The notes beneath the pieces were generated by a model that saw nothing but the letters and a program-made list of their open reading frames with translations, made no database searches and was not told where the DNA came from. From Haloarcula regularis (GTDB lineage: Archaea > Halobacteriota > Halobacteria > Halobacteriales > Haloarculaceae), in assembly GCF_029338315.1 (NCBI RefSeq), contig NZ_CP119794.1:2480001-2544000 (forward strand): a stretch of DNA of 64,000 nt, written 5' to 3'. Position numbers and translations under genes: made by a program. Shown in pieces: positions 25,808 through 34,207 of this stretch (position 1 is the first letter of the stretch; the number at the start of each line of letters is the position of its first letter).

Positions 25808-27556
25808 ATGGCTCAGGGAGAGGCGGAGAACGGACTGGACCTGACGATAAGCGAGACGGTCGAGGGTCTGGCCGAGTCCTACCGGCAGATGACGATTCCG
25901 ATAGAGCGGTACCTCCTTTTCATCCTCGGGCCCTCTGTCGCCTTCTTCCTCCTGTCTGCGGTCGCCGCGCTCGCGCTCGACCTCCCGCTGGCCATCAAGG
26001 CACCAATCCCCCTTCTGGGCTTTCTCGCGATGGTCTCGGCTATCTTCTACCCGAAGATTCTGCTCTCCCAGCGCAAGCGCGAGCTCAACAACCGCTTTCA
26101 CCTGCTCATCACCCACATGACGGTGCTGGCGACGACGAAGATCGACCGTATGGAGGTGTTCCGCACCCTCGCCCGGGAGGACGAGTACGGCGAACTCGCC
26201 CTGGAGATGCACCGCATCGTCCAGCTGGTCGACACCTGGAACCAGAGCCTCGACGACGCCTGCCGCCGCCGGGCCAAGGAGGTGCCAAGCGACGCCTTCT
26301 CCGATTTCCTGGACCGCCTGGCCTACACGCTCGGGGCCGGCCAGTCCCTGGAGGACTACCTCCTCTCGGAGCAAGACCAGATCATCCAGCACTACTCGAC
26401 GGTCTACGAGAGCTCGCTCGACAGCCTCGAGGTGATGAAGGACCTCTACCTGTCGATGATTCTGTCGATGACGTTCGCTTTGGTGTTCGCGGTGGTTCTG
26501 CCCGTGCTGACCGGGACGAACCCGACGATGACCGTCAGTGCCGTCATCGTGATGTTCATCTTCGTCCAGTCGGGCTTCTTCCTCGCCATCCGCTCGATGG
26601 CGCCCTACGACCCGGTGTGGTACCACCCCGAGGAGTACCCCTCGCCCGTCGAGGAGCGCCTCGACCGATCGATGTACGTCGGCGTGGGCCTGTCGGTGCT
26701 GCTCGTCGTCTTCGTCCTCGGGAGCCTGCTGGGCGTGACCCCGATAACGCTCAACGACGTCTTGTTCATGCTCGATTCGGTCCCGCTGCCCTTCTACGCC
26801 GTCGTCCCCATCACGCCCATGCTGTACCCGGGCATCGTCTTCCGGCAGGAGGAACAGCGTATCAAGGGGCGGGACAACGAGTTCCCGAGCTTCATCCGCG
26901 CGCTCGGGGCCACCGAGGGGGCCAAGCAGTCGACCACGGGGATGGTCCTGCGGACGCTGCGCAAGAAGGACTTCGGTCCGCTGACCGAGAACATCAACAA
27001 CCTCTACAAGCGCCTGAACATGCGCATCGAACCGTCGGCGGCCTGGCGGTACTTCACGGCCGACTGCCGCTCGTATCTCATCCAGACGTTCTCGGAGATG
27101 TACCTCATCGGCCGGGAGATGGGTGGGTCGCCAAAGCAACTGGGCGAGCTCATCGCCGCGAACATGAACGAGGTGCTGCAGTTGCGCCAGCAGCGCAAGC
27201 AGGCGACGACGACCCTCGTCGGCCTCCTCTATGGTATCACCGCGGCCTCGACGTTCGCCTTCTTCATCGGCCTGCAGGTCGTCAACATCCTGGCCCAGAT
27301 GTCCCTGGACCTGAACGCGGGCAGTCGCCTCGACGTCAACTCGCTCATCAACACCGGCGTCTACAACATCCCGCTCATCGAGTTCCTGCTCATCATCATC
27401 ATCATGTTCTCGGCGATGCTCTCTGCCCTGATGGTCCGGACCGTCGACGGCGGGCACAAGGCCAACACCTACATGCACTTCGTGATCCTCTCGTGGATCG
27501 GCGCGCTCACCGGGACCTTCACGAAGTGGCTGGTGACGCAGTTCCTGCAGATCTGA
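25808..27556 (+). CDS. arlJ: Archaellum membrane platform protein ArlJ
   Basis: 582 aa if the ATG at 25808 is used; a GTG at 25802 overlapping the arlI stop is possible. Two GspF/TadC-type repeats: cytoplasmic helical parts ('LLITHMTVLATTKIDRMEVF'; 'NEFPSFIRALGATEGAKQST') each followed by membrane helices, with ~8-9 hydrophobic segments in all and long ones near the C-terminus ('LIEFLLIIIIMFSAMLSALM'). It anchors the filament in the membrane and contacts ArlI. It is the last gene of the arl operon. Confidence 0.95.
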   Translation: MAQGEAENGLDLTISETVEGLAESYRQMTIPIERYLLFILGPSVAFFLLSAVAALALDLPLAIKAPIPLLGFLAMVSAIFYPKILLSQRKRELNNRFHLLITHMTVLATTKIDRMEVFRTLAREDEYGELALEMHRIVQLVDTWNQSLDDACRRRAKEVPSDAFSDFLDRLAYTLGAGQSLEDYLLSEQDQIIQHYSTVYESSLDSLEVMKDLYLSMILSMTFALVFAVVLPVLTGTNPTMTVSAVIVMFIFVQSGFFLAIRSMAPYDPVWYHPEEYPSPVEERLDRSMYVGVGLSVLLVVFVLGSLLGVTPITLNDVLFMLDSVPLPFYAVVPITPMLYPGIVFRQEEQRIKGRDNEFPSFIRALGATEGAKQSTTGMVLRTLRKKDFGPLTENINNLYKRLNMRIEPSAAWRYFTADCRSYLIQTFSEMYLIGREMGGSPKQLGELIAANMNEVLQLRQQRKQATTTLVGLLYGITAASTFAFFIGLQVVNILAQMSLDLNAGSRLDVNSLINTGVYNIPLIEFLLIIIIMFSAMLSALMVRTVDGGHKANTYMHFVILSWIGALTGTFTKWLVTQFLQI

Positions 27557-27663
27557 CCGGCGAGCTGGTGGGGACTGCGCCGGCGTCGGTACCCCGACGG
27601 TCGACACTTCTTGCCCGCGTTAATGGCTGTTTTACTAACACGTCTGTGGGCCGACGTGGAACT

Positions 27664-27897
27664 ATGGCCGCGGACTCATCCGACTGGGACGGTCGGTCGA
27701 CCGGAGCGCACGAGGCCCACCTGGCAGAGGCCTACGAACAGCTCTCGATCGTGCTGGAGGGACTCGACCTGGAACGCGACCAGGAGTTCGCGGACCAGGT
27801 CATCGGGGCGCTCATGGAGACGGAACGGGCTTACACCGCCGCCGTCAAGGCCAGCGACCGGTCCGACCGCACCGTCACCCCTCTGTCCGAGGACTGA
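27664..27897 (+). CDS. Small acidic hypothetical protein
   Basis: 77 aa from the ATG at 27664, with a T-rich element ('ctgttttactaac') about 30 nt upstream. It is all-helical in appearance ('EAYEQLSIVLEGLDLERDQE', 'VIGALMETERAYTAAVKASD') and has no membrane segment. No family recognised; codon use and base composition match its neighbours. Confidence 0.55.
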   Translation: MAADSSDWDGRSTGAHEAHLAEAYEQLSIVLEGLDLERDQEFADQVIGALMETERAYTAAVKASDRSDRTVTPLSED

Positions 27898-27961
27898 CCG
27901 GGCCTGCCGACGCCAACCGGGAGGCCACGGGGTCCTCGGTCCAACGCTGCTGGCTCCCGAC

Positions 27962-29044
27962 TCACTCCCAGGCGAACGTGCCGTCTTCCTGGACGACCTC
28001 GCCGTCGACCTCGAGTCGTGACCCCTCGCCCATCGTCGTGATGAGGTCCTCGTGGACGGCGCTCTCGACCCCCATCTCGCCGTCGGGGAGACAGGCGTCG
28101 TAGGACCGGCCGAGCGCGAGGTGGACGGTACCGCCCATCTTCTCGTCGAAGAGGATGTTGTCCGTGACCCGGTCGACGCCGCGGTTCATCCCGATGCCGA
28201 GTTCGCCAAACTGTCGGGACCCGCCGTCGGTCTCGATGACCTCCGTGAGGACGTCCAGCCCCTGTTCTGCCGCCCAGTCGACGACGACGCCGTCTTTGAG
28301 TGTCAGTTTCGCGTCCCGGATTCGCCGGCCCTGGATGGTCATCGGCACGTCGAAGGTGACCACGCCCGCAGCGTCGGCGGGCGCGGTGAACACCTCTCCC
28401 GAGGGGAGGTTGTGGGAGTCGTAGGCGACGCTGGCGGCGGAGTTGACCGCGATACGGTCCGTGATGTCGAGCGTGAGGTCCGTTCCCTCGCCGACGATGC
28501 GGACCGTCTCGCCCGCGTCGAGGATGTCCTTCAGTCGGGCCTGCTCCTCGGCGAGCGCCGCCCAGTCCCGGAGCGTCGCGTCGTAGACGAAGTCCTCGTA
28601 GGCCGCGTGGGCCATCCCGGCCTGCTGGGCCATCGCTCGCGTCGGGTGCTGGGTCGAGACCCAGTCCGTCTCGAGTCGCGCCTCGCGGATTCCCGTTCGA
28701 GCCGTGGCGTACGCCTGGCGGGTCTCGCTCGGGACGTCGGCCGTTCCGGCCGTGTTGGCCGACCCCGAGAGGACGAGGACGCTGTCGGCCTGCTCGTACA
28801 GTGTGCGTTCGCAGGCGGGATCGGTCTCGAACTCGCCGTCGAACGCCCGCAGGTACGCCCGGGTGATCTCGTCGGAACTGTACGTCGCCACGAGGTTCGC
28901 TCGCTTCTCGCCGAGCTGTTCGGCGACGGCCACCGCGAGGTCGTGGGCCCCCTCGCCGACCTGCACGACGACGTCGTCGCCGGCCTCGATGCGTGCGCTC
29001 CACTCGACCAACGTGCGCGCGTGGTCGTGAACTCGGTCGTCCAT
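27962..29044 (-). CDS. M29-family (AmpS/thermophilic) aminopeptidase
   Basis: 360 aa from the ATG complementary to 29042-29044. The M29 metal-site segments are visible in order: 'RIVGEGTDLTLDI', 'NLPSGEVFTAP' (Glu ligand), 'RQFGELGIGMNRGVDR' (Glu), 'DEKMGGTVHLALG' (His) and 'ESAVHEDLI' (His, Asp). It cleaves N-terminal residues from peptides with a two-metal site. Length is typical. Convergent with the small gene at 27664. Confidence 0.92.
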   Translation of the reverse strand: MDDRVHDHARTLVEWSARIEAGDDVVVQVGEGAHDLAVAVAEQLGEKRANLVATYSSDEITRAYLRAFDGEFETDPACERTLYEQADSVLVLSGSANTAGTADVPSETRQAYATARTGIREARLETDWVSTQHPTRAMAQQAGMAHAAYEDFVYDATLRDWAALAEEQARLKDILDAGETVRIVGEGTDLTLDITDRIAVNSAASVAYDSHNLPSGEVFTAPADAAGVVTFDVPMTIQGRRIRDAKLTLKDGVVVDWAAEQGLDVLTEVIETDGGSRQFGELGIGMNRGVDRVTDNILFDEKMGGTVHLALGRSYDACLPDGEMGVESAVHEDLITTMGEGSRLEVDGEVVQEDGTFAWE

Positions 29045-29128
29045 GTCCCGTGGTGGGTCGGCGAGGGCAAAACCCTCGTGGTCGTCCGAAGGCGAATCTT
29101 CACGTAGGCGGGCCGTTCCTAGTCGAGT

Positions 29129-29766
29129 ATGAGCGACGAGCGCGAGGAGTCGACCGTCCCCGACGCGGCCCGCGAGGAAGTCGTCCAGTCGGTGATGCGG
29201 GCGCTGGCCGCTCACGGCTACGCCGGGCTGACGACCAAGCGGGTCGCCGCCGAGTCCGAGAAGAGCGAGGCGTTCTTCTTCTACCACTACGACACCAAGG
29301 AGGACCTCATCGTGGCCTTCCTCGAGTGGGCGGTCGACCGCCTCTCGAACCAGGTGGCGGGGCCGAGGACGCCGACCCGGTCACCCGGCTCTACGAGGCC
29401 TGTGACGTGTTGCTCGGGGACAGCAGCGACGACGTCGATCGGGGCATCAACGTCGCGATGATGGAACTGCTCTCCCATGCCCCGCACAACGAGCGGTTCC
29501 ACGAGCGCTTGACGGCCTACGAGCGGCGGGTCGTCGACGACCTCGCGGCCATCATCGAGGACGGCATCGACGCCGGCGTCTTCCGGGACGTCGACCCCGA
29601 GTCGACCGCCGCGTACCTGTTGATGACCGCCGACGGCACCGCCGGCGCGGTCATGGCGCTGGGGATGGCCGACGTCGAGGTGATGGTCCGGGACCGCCTG
29701 TTCGACTACGTCGGGACGACCGTCCTGGCCGAGGGCGTCGAGGCGCCGCCTGAGTGGACGCTCTGA
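29129..29766 (+). CDS. TetR-family transcriptional regulator, frame broken near 29360
   Basis: The ATG at 29129 leads into a TetR HTH ('LAAHGYAGLTTKRVAAESEK', 'EAFFFYHYDTKEDLIVAFLE'). After 'DRLSNQVAG' the ligand-binding domain continues in another frame ('DPVTRLYEACDVLL', 'NERFHERLTAYERRVVDDLA') to the TGA at 29764-29766. One extra G in the GGGG at 29359-29362 restores ~212 aa. Convergent with DUF4188; a TetR-type palindrome at 30793-30812 is a candidate operator. Confidence 0.85.
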
Positions 29767-29772
29767 GGAGGC

Positions 29773-30393
29773 TCAGGGGGCAGGCGGGTCCTCGTCGGCC
29801 CGCTCGCTCACCCGACCAGTGGCCGTCTCGTGGCGTCCCGTCGCCGGCGCGACGTCGGCGCCGTCGCTCGCGGCGAGGCCGAACGGCGGCATGTTGTTGT
29901 AGACCGTCTCGTAGGTGCCCTCGGTGACGAGGTACGTCTCGTGCCAGATGCCGACCGCGCCCTCGGTGTTCGCCGGGCCCTGAGTATACTCGCGCCAGGC
30001 CTCTACGTGTAGCCGATCGCTGTCACGGGCGTAGGCTCGCAGGGCCTCGAAGGACCGCCAGTACTGGACGAAGCCGACGTTCCGGAGGCCGGGGCCCACG
30101 ACCGTGCGACTGCCCAGCAGGCCCGAGTCCGGGTCGGCCTCGAGGTCCCGGACCATGCGGGGCGCGACCAGCGCGATCGGGAGCCACCGGTGGACCTTCC
30201 AGAGTGCGTTGACGCGCATCCCGATGTGGAAGACGACGAAGTCTCCGTCGCGGTCGGCGTGGACGCGCTGGTGACGGACCACTTCGTCGTCGTCCGTGCC
30301 AGCCGCGGCGGTATCGCGCTCGGCCGTCCCGCCTCGCTGGTCCGGGCCCCGAACGCTGGCGACGAGCCGACCCAGCCAGTCGCTCAGTCCCAT
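29773..30393 (-). CDS. DUF4188-family protein (heme/monooxygenase-like fold)
   Basis: 206 aa from the ATG complementary to 30391-30393. Core 'DGDFVVFHIGMRVNALWKVH' and 'GFVQYWRSFEALRAYARDSD' with 'AWREYTQGPANTEGAVGIWH' is characteristic of DUF4188, an alpha/beta-barrel family related to small monooxygenases. Substrate unknown. Overlaps the end of the SHOCT gene by 10 nt, so the two form an operon facing the TetR gene. Confidence 0.8.
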   Translation of the reverse strand: MGLSDWLGRLVASVRGPDQRGGTAERDTAAAGTDDDEVVRHQRVHADRDGDFVVFHIGMRVNALWKVHRWLPIALVAPRMVRDLEADPDSGLLGSRTVVGPGLRNVGFVQYWRSFEALRAYARDSDRLHVEAWREYTQGPANTEGAVGIWHETYLVTEGTYETVYNNMPPFGLAASDGADVAPATGRHETATGRVSERADEDPPAP

Positions 30394-30758
30394 CCGCCCT
30401 CGTCGGGCTCGCTCTCCAGGAGCCGTTCGAGGCGGCGCTCGAACTCCTCGTCGCCGATCTCGCCCCGGGCGTACCGGTCGCGAAGCGTCGCCAGCGGGTC
30501 CTTGCCCCCACCGTCGGTGTCACTCGCCCCGCTCGCTCGCGTCCGTGCCAGCGCGATCGCCAGCGGGAGGACGCCGCCGTAGCCGACGGGGAAGGCGATC
30601 CACGCCCAGTCGACCCCGAGTCCCAGGCCGCCAATGCCCAGAAGCAGGGTGCCCAGCGAGACGACACCGGCGGTTGCGGCGACCGCTCGCCGGGTCGTGG
30701 GGCCCGTCTGTCGTTCGTCCGCCGTCGACTCACATCGGGTCAGTGTGGTCGGGAACAT
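30384..30758 (-). CDS. SHOCT-domain membrane protein
   Basis: 124 aa if the ATG complementary to 30756-30758 is used; ATGs at 30782 and 30785 are possible. Two transmembrane helices ('AVAATAGVVSLGTLLLGIGG' and 'WAWIAFPVGYGGVLPLAIAL') and a C-terminal SHOCT motif 'LRDRYARGEIGDEEFERRL'. SHOCT motifs are oligomerisation tails with no enzymatic activity. First gene of the operon with DUF4188. Confidence 0.8.
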   Translation of the reverse strand: MFPTTLTRCESTADERQTGPTTRRAVAATAGVVSLGTLLLGIGGLGLGVDWAWIAFPVGYGGVLPLAIALARTRASGASDTDGGGKDPLATLRDRYARGEIGDEEFERRLERLLESEPDEGGWD

Positions 30759-30792
30759 ACCTTCCCCTTCTATGTCAGACATCATAAAACTA

Positions 30793-30812
30793 CTGAGTAA
30801 GCACTCACTCAG
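30793..30812. promoter_or_regulatory. Palindromic operator candidate (TetR-like)
   Basis: A 20-bp imperfect palindrome with perfect 6-bp outer arms CTGAGT/ACTCAG and 16 of 20 symmetric positions. It lies in the 107-bp region between the divergent SHOCT and gndA genes and overlaps where promoter elements of either should be. The nearby TetR-family gene (29129) is the natural candidate ligand. Confidence 0.55.
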
Positions 30813-30865
30813 CAATACGTCTGCCGAACCGCAACCCCTACCTGCCCGGTCGCTGACCTGCGAGT

Positions 30866-31762
30866 ATGGAACTTGGCGTCATCGGACTGGGACGCATGGG
30901 CCGCATCGTCGTCGACAGAGTCCTCGACGCGGGCCACGACGTGGTCGTCTTCGACATCGACGAGGAAGCCGTCGCGGACGCCGCCGGCGCCGGCGCGACC
31001 CCAGCGGACTCCATCGCCGACGTGGCCGACAAACTCGGGTCGGAGAAACGCATCTGGCTGATGGTTCCCGCGGGCGACCCGGTCGACGCGGCGCTGGACG
31101 AACTCGACGGACTCGTCGATAGCGAGGACGTCGTCGTCGACGGCGGCAACTCCTACTTCGAGGACTCGGTCCGTCGCGCCGAGTCGACCGACGCCGCCTA
31201 CCTGGACTGCGGGACTTCCGGCGGCCCCGCCGGCGCGGAACTGGGCTTCTCGCTGATGGTCGGGGGGCCACAGTGGGCCTACGAGGAACTCACACCGGTC
31301 TTCGACGCCGTCGCCACCGGCCCCGACGGCCACGACCGGATGGGGCCGGCCGGGTCGGGCCACTACGTGAAGATGGTCCACAACGGCGTCGAGTACGCGC
31401 TGATGCAGGCCTACGGCGAGGGGTTCGAACTGCTGGCCGAGGGCCGCTACGACCTCGACCTGGAGGCCGTCTCGCGGACCTGGAACAACGGCGCGGTCAT
31501 CCGCTCGTGGCTGCTGGAACTCTGCGAGGAGGCGTTCCGCGAGGAAGGCACCGACCTCGGCGACGTGGCCGACCGCGTCGAGGGCGGCTCGACGGGCACC
31601 TGGACAGTCCAGGAGGCCCTCGAACAGGAGGTGCCGGTGCCGCTCATCTACCAGGCGCTGGCCGAACGCTTCGGATCCCGTGCCGACGACGGGCGGTTTT
31701 CGCGGCGGCTGGCCAATCGCCTGCGCTACGGCTTCGGTCGGCACGAGGTCCCGAGGCGGTAG
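30866..31762 (+). CDS. gnd: 6-phosphogluconate dehydrogenase (decarboxylating), short type
   Basis: 298 aa from the ATG at 30866. Rossmann motif 'MELGVIGLGRMGRIVVDRV' with Asp after strand 2 ('VVFDIDEE', suggesting NAD+ preference), 'VVDGGNSYFEDSVRRAE', 'YLDCGTSGGPAGAELGFSLM' and the catalytic 'KMVHNGVEYALMQAYGEGFE' (Lys, Asn, Glu). Converts 6-phosphogluconate to ribulose-5-phosphate. The ~300-residue form is usual in haloarchaea, where it belongs to an oxidative pentose phosphate route. Confidence 0.94.
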   Translation: MELGVIGLGRMGRIVVDRVLDAGHDVVVFDIDEEAVADAAGAGATPADSIADVADKLGSEKRIWLMVPAGDPVDAALDELDGLVDSEDVVVDGGNSYFEDSVRRAESTDAAYLDCGTSGGPAGAELGFSLMVGGPQWAYEELTPVFDAVATGPDGHDRMGPAGSGHYVKMVHNGVEYALMQAYGEGFELLAEGRYDLDLEAVSRTWNNGAVIRSWLLELCEEAFREEGTDLGDVADRVEGGSTGTWTVQEALEQEVPVPLIYQALAERFGSRADDGRFSRRLANRLRYGFGRHEVPRR

Positions 31763-32057
31763 CGAGGGGCGGGACCGAAGGGAGCGCCCCTCGAAAGCGA
31801 GCGGGGAGGAACGACCCGCGAGCAGCGAGAGCCCGAGCGAAGCGAGGAGTCTCGAACCGGAACGACGAGCGGAGCGAGCCGTGGAGCGTAGCGAGGGCCC
31901 GGCCGAAGTGAGAGCCCTCGAACCCGAACGGTGACCAGCGGAACCGGAGGGACCGCTCCTCGAACAGACGAGCGAGGGGCTTCGACCCGGCAAACCGCCA
32001 GCCTGCGGCCGCGAGGAATCCAAAGGTTAGTTAACCCAGTACTCCATAGCCGCGCAT
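31763..32057. repeat. Low-complexity GAGCGAAGCGAG-type repeat tract downstream of gnd
   Basis: A 295-bp gene-free region made largely of imperfect short repeats such as 'gagcgaagcgaggag', 'gcggagcgagccg' and 'gcgtagcgagggcccgg'. Related words also occur at 2097-2110 and 34283-34298. The end near 32025-32035 ('aaaggttagttaac') has a T/A-rich element that probably serves the ferredoxin gene at 32058. Confidence 0.7.
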
Positions 32058-32641
32058 ATGGTTGAACTGGTAGGCATCGCCGCCGGGGCCACGCTCACCC
32101 TCGTCGTAGTGGCGCTTCACTACGCGAAGGGGACCGGGTGGGAGGCACCGGAGGACATCTCCCAGCAGGTGCTCGAACAGCGGGCCGCGACGGTACCCGA
32201 GACGGACTTCCCTGAACCCTACAACCGCTCTATCGGCGGCGGCGCGCCTGCCGGTGCGATTCCGGCCGGCGAGGCCGAGGGCGAACTCGAAGAAGGCGAG
32301 GAGGCCGAGGAGGAAGCCGGCTTCGACCCCGACTCCATCGCCGACGACGAGGTCGAGTACTACGACATCGAGTTCGCGAAGGAGGGCGAGACCATCGAGG
32401 TCGCGAACAACGAGACGATTCTGGACGCCGGCGAGGACGAGGGCTGGGACCTCCCCTACGCCTGCCGCCAGGGCCAGTGTATCTCCTGTGCCGGCCACAT
32501 CGAGGACGGCCCGGCCGAGGACTACATCCGCCACAGCCAGAACGAGTCGCTGTTCGAGGACGACATGGAGGACGGCTACTGCCTGACCTGCGTCGCCTAC
32601 CCCGTCGCGGACTTCACCATCGAGACCGGCGAGTCCCCTGA
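32058..32641 (+). CDS. Membrane-anchored 2Fe-2S ferredoxin, frame broken at its last codon
   Basis: The ATG at 32058 opens a single transmembrane anchor ('GIAAGATLTLVVVALHYAKG'), then an acidic linker and a plant-type 2Fe-2S domain with 'YACRQGQCISCAGHI' (C-x4-C-x2-C) and 'YCLTCVAYP' (fourth Cys). As written, the frame runs through its stop into the mobile element for ~40 residues. One extra C in the CCCC at 32635-32638 gives the ending '...TGESP' and a TGA at 32639-32641, ~194 aa. The electron-transfer partner is unknown; the anchor implies a membrane-bound redox partner. Confidence 0.87.
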
Positions 32642-32672
32642 CTCCCGGGTTCACAGATGTGCAAGGAGGAAG

Positions 32673-32692
32673 CCCACGGCTTCAGCCGTGGG
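32673..32692 (+). repeat. Left subterminal hairpin of the tnpB element
   Basis: Perfect 8-bp arms around a TTCA tetraloop. Same loop and nearly the same arms as the right hairpin at 34071-34090, as expected for ends recognised by a Y1 transposase supplied in trans. Confidence 0.88.
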
Positions 32693-32758
32693 AGGAATCC
32701 GACAAGGCCCAACGCAATCCACGAGTGATCGCAGGCGAACTCCCCAACGATAGTCGTG

Positions 32759-32770
32759 GCATATATAAAA
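32759..32770 (+). promoter_or_regulatory. TATA box of tnpB
   Basis: 'gcatatataaaa' ends 26 nt before the tnpB ATG at 32796, which fits a leaderless transcript. Confidence 0.6.
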
Positions 32771-32795
32771 ACGTAGACTAAAATGTGAAACACGG

Positions 32796-34097
32796 ATGGG
32801 GGACGCACTTCGCACTGTCAAAATCAAACTCGACGTACCCGACGAGCGGTGCGACGACCTCCATCAGACCAAAGACCAGTTCCTCCACTGCGCGAACACC
32901 ACCTCAGAGTGGGCGTGGAGGCACCCGAACGACTACTGCATAACCTCGAAACAGAAGGCCGAGACCGCCCTCTACGATCAACTCCGCAACGAAACGGAGT
33001 TGACTGCGAACCTCGTACAGAAGGGGATTCGACGCGCTATCGAGGCCACGAAAAGCGGTGTCGCCCGACTCAAGAAAGGCGACAACACCAGTCAACCGCA
33101 CTTCGATGCGTGGAGCGTCATCTACGACAAACGCTCTGCGACGTTCTACCGCGACCGCGTATCGCTCTCAACGGTGAACGGTCGTGTTGAGTGCGACTAC
33201 GTGGTCCCCGGCGACGTCGAGGGGACACCGATTGGTGAGTACCTGCTGAACGAGGACTACGAGTTCCGTATGTCTACGTTGCAGTACGACCGCTCGACGG
33301 AGTCGTTTTACCTCCACGCGCGGATGCGCCGAACTGAACGCGGACAAGAGCCGTCCACGACTACTTCTGAAGACGCCAAGCACAGAACAGTCCTTGGCGT
33401 TGACCTGAACGTGGACGGTTCGCTCGCCGTGACTTCGACGGGGGCGTTCATTGGGAACGCCGACGAGATGAACCACCGACGCCGAGAGTTTGAGAGAACT
33501 CGCGGCTCGATGCAAGCAGCAGGCACGCGGTCGGCGCACTTGTCGATCAAGTCGATGAAAGACCGCGAACACCGCTGGATGCAAAACGAATTGCACCGCG
33601 CCTCAAACCAGGTTCTCGACGAGGCTCGCGACCACGACTGTACGCACATCGCGTTCGAGAATCTGACCGACATTCGCAAGCGGATGGGTGGTGCAAAGCG
33701 ATTCCACACATGGGCGTTCCGACGCCTCTACCAGTACGTCGAATACAAAGCCGAGATGGTCGGTATCGAGGTTGAGCAGGTAAGTCCTTCGTACACGTCT
33801 CAGCGGTGTTCCTCGTGTGGATTCACGCACGAGAACAACAGGCAGTCGAAACACCAGTTCGTGTGTCAGAAGTGTGAGTACGAACTGAACGCGGACTACA
33901 ACGCGAGCAAGAACATCGCTCGCAAACTCATCAAACGTCTCCGCTCGGGGCAGAAGTCTTCGGGTGGAGGCGCACCCTGTCAGTGTGCGCTCAAGTCAGG
34001 GACGCTGACCCTGAACGGCGATCACCATGCCTCCGTCAATTCGACGGTAGAAGGGGAGTCCACTGACAAGCCTACGACTTCAGTCGTGGGTAACTGA
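32796..34097 (+). CDS. tnpB: TnpB, RNA-guided RuvC nuclease of an IS1341-type element
   Basis: 433 aa, apparently intact. RuvC active-site residues are present: Asp203 in 'VLGVDLNVDGSLAV', Glu288 in 'IAFENLTDIRKRM' and Asp367 in 'YELNADYNASKNIAR'. A zinc ribbon lies between the last two (Cys338/Cys341 in 'QRCSSCGFTHE' and Cys357/Cys360 in 'FVCQKCEYE'). TnpB proteins are omega-RNA-guided DNA endonucleases ancestral to Cas12 and help retain the element. The 3' end of the gene overlaps the right hairpin, the usual location of the omega-RNA. Confidence 0.93.
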   Translation: MGDALRTVKIKLDVPDERCDDLHQTKDQFLHCANTTSEWAWRHPNDYCITSKQKAETALYDQLRNETELTANLVQKGIRRAIEATKSGVARLKKGDNTSQPHFDAWSVIYDKRSATFYRDRVSLSTVNGRVECDYVVPGDVEGTPIGEYLLNEDYEFRMSTLQYDRSTESFYLHARMRRTERGQEPSTTTSEDAKHRTVLGVDLNVDGSLAVTSTGAFIGNADEMNHRRREFERTRGSMQAAGTRSAHLSIKSMKDREHRWMQNELHRASNQVLDEARDHDCTHIAFENLTDIRKRMGGAKRFHTWAFRRLYQYVEYKAEMVGIEVEQVSPSYTSQRCSSCGFTHENNRQSKHQFVCQKCEYELNADYNASKNIARKLIKRLRSGQKSSGGGAPCQCALKSGTLTLNGDHHASVNSTVEGESTDKPTTSVVGN

Positions 34098-34098
34098 C
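33900..34098 (+). ncRNA. Predicted omega-RNA (reRNA) of tnpB
   Basis: By analogy with characterised TnpB systems, the guide RNA scaffold covers the 3' end of tnpB and the right-end hairpin (34071-34090), with the guide read from the flanking DNA beginning about 34099. Here the guide would be the tRNA-Arg upstream region. The exact 5' end cannot be seen from sequence, so 33900 is a rough limit. Confidence 0.45.
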
Positions 34099-34102
34099 AA
34101 CC

Positions 34103-34110
34103 GTTAAGAG
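34103..34110 (+). promoter_or_regulatory. Putative TATA element of tRNA-Arg
   Basis: 'gttaagag' begins 32 nt upstream of the tRNA at 34135, where an archaeal TATA box is expected. The right end of the tnpB element lies only ~5 nt before it, so the upstream BRE position is at or inside the junction. Confidence 0.45.
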
Positions 34111-34134
34111 GCCGACTCGAATATTCGCTCCCGT

Positions 34135-34207
34135 GGGCGGCTAGTTCAGCGGACAGAACGCCTGGTTCCGGACCAGATGGTCGGGGGTTCAAATCCCTCG
34201 CCGCCCG
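34135..34207 (+). tRNA. tRNA-Arg (anticodon CCG)
   Basis: 73 nt without encoded CCA. Acceptor GGGCGGC/GCCGCCC with discriminator G; D stem GTTC/GAAC; anticodon stem-loop with TTCCGGA, anticodon CCG at positions 34-36; variable TGGTC; T arm GGGGG-TTCAAAT-CCCTC. One A·C mismatch at the top of the anticodon stem. Its 3' end is repeated at 34313-34337 and partly at 35335-35348. Confidence 0.93.

Larger units (their letters stand above)
32655..34098 (+). mobile_element. IS1341-type element (IS200/IS605 superfamily), tnpB only
   Basis: About 1.44 kb bounded by subterminal hairpins typical of this superfamily: left 32673-32692 (arms CCCACGGC/GCCGTGGG, loop TTCA) and right 34071-34090 (arms CCTACGAC/GTCGTGGG, same loop). 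There is no tnpA and no target duplication. The left end follows 'TTCAC', a plausible target-adjacent motif. The right boundary near 34098 is inferred from the hairpin offset and has a few bases of uncertainty. It sits 13 nt after the ferredoxin stop and immediately before the tRNA-Arg promoter. Confidence 0.85.

Noticed and set aside
25724..27607. Long open frame antisense to arlJ (627 codons)
   Set aside because: It mirrors arlJ on the other strand; high-GC haloarchaeal genes have open antisense frames. Its translation is low-complexity and shows no domain.
32641..32753. Extended C-terminus of the ferredoxin into the mobile element
   Set aside because: The extension is Arg-rich and translated from element DNA including its hairpin. 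Adding one C in the preceding CCCC run gives a normal stop.
32673..34090. Hairpins read as ordinary transcription terminators
   Set aside because: They have matching loops at both ends of the tnpB unit, no T-tract, and are in the positions of IS200/IS605-type end hairpins.
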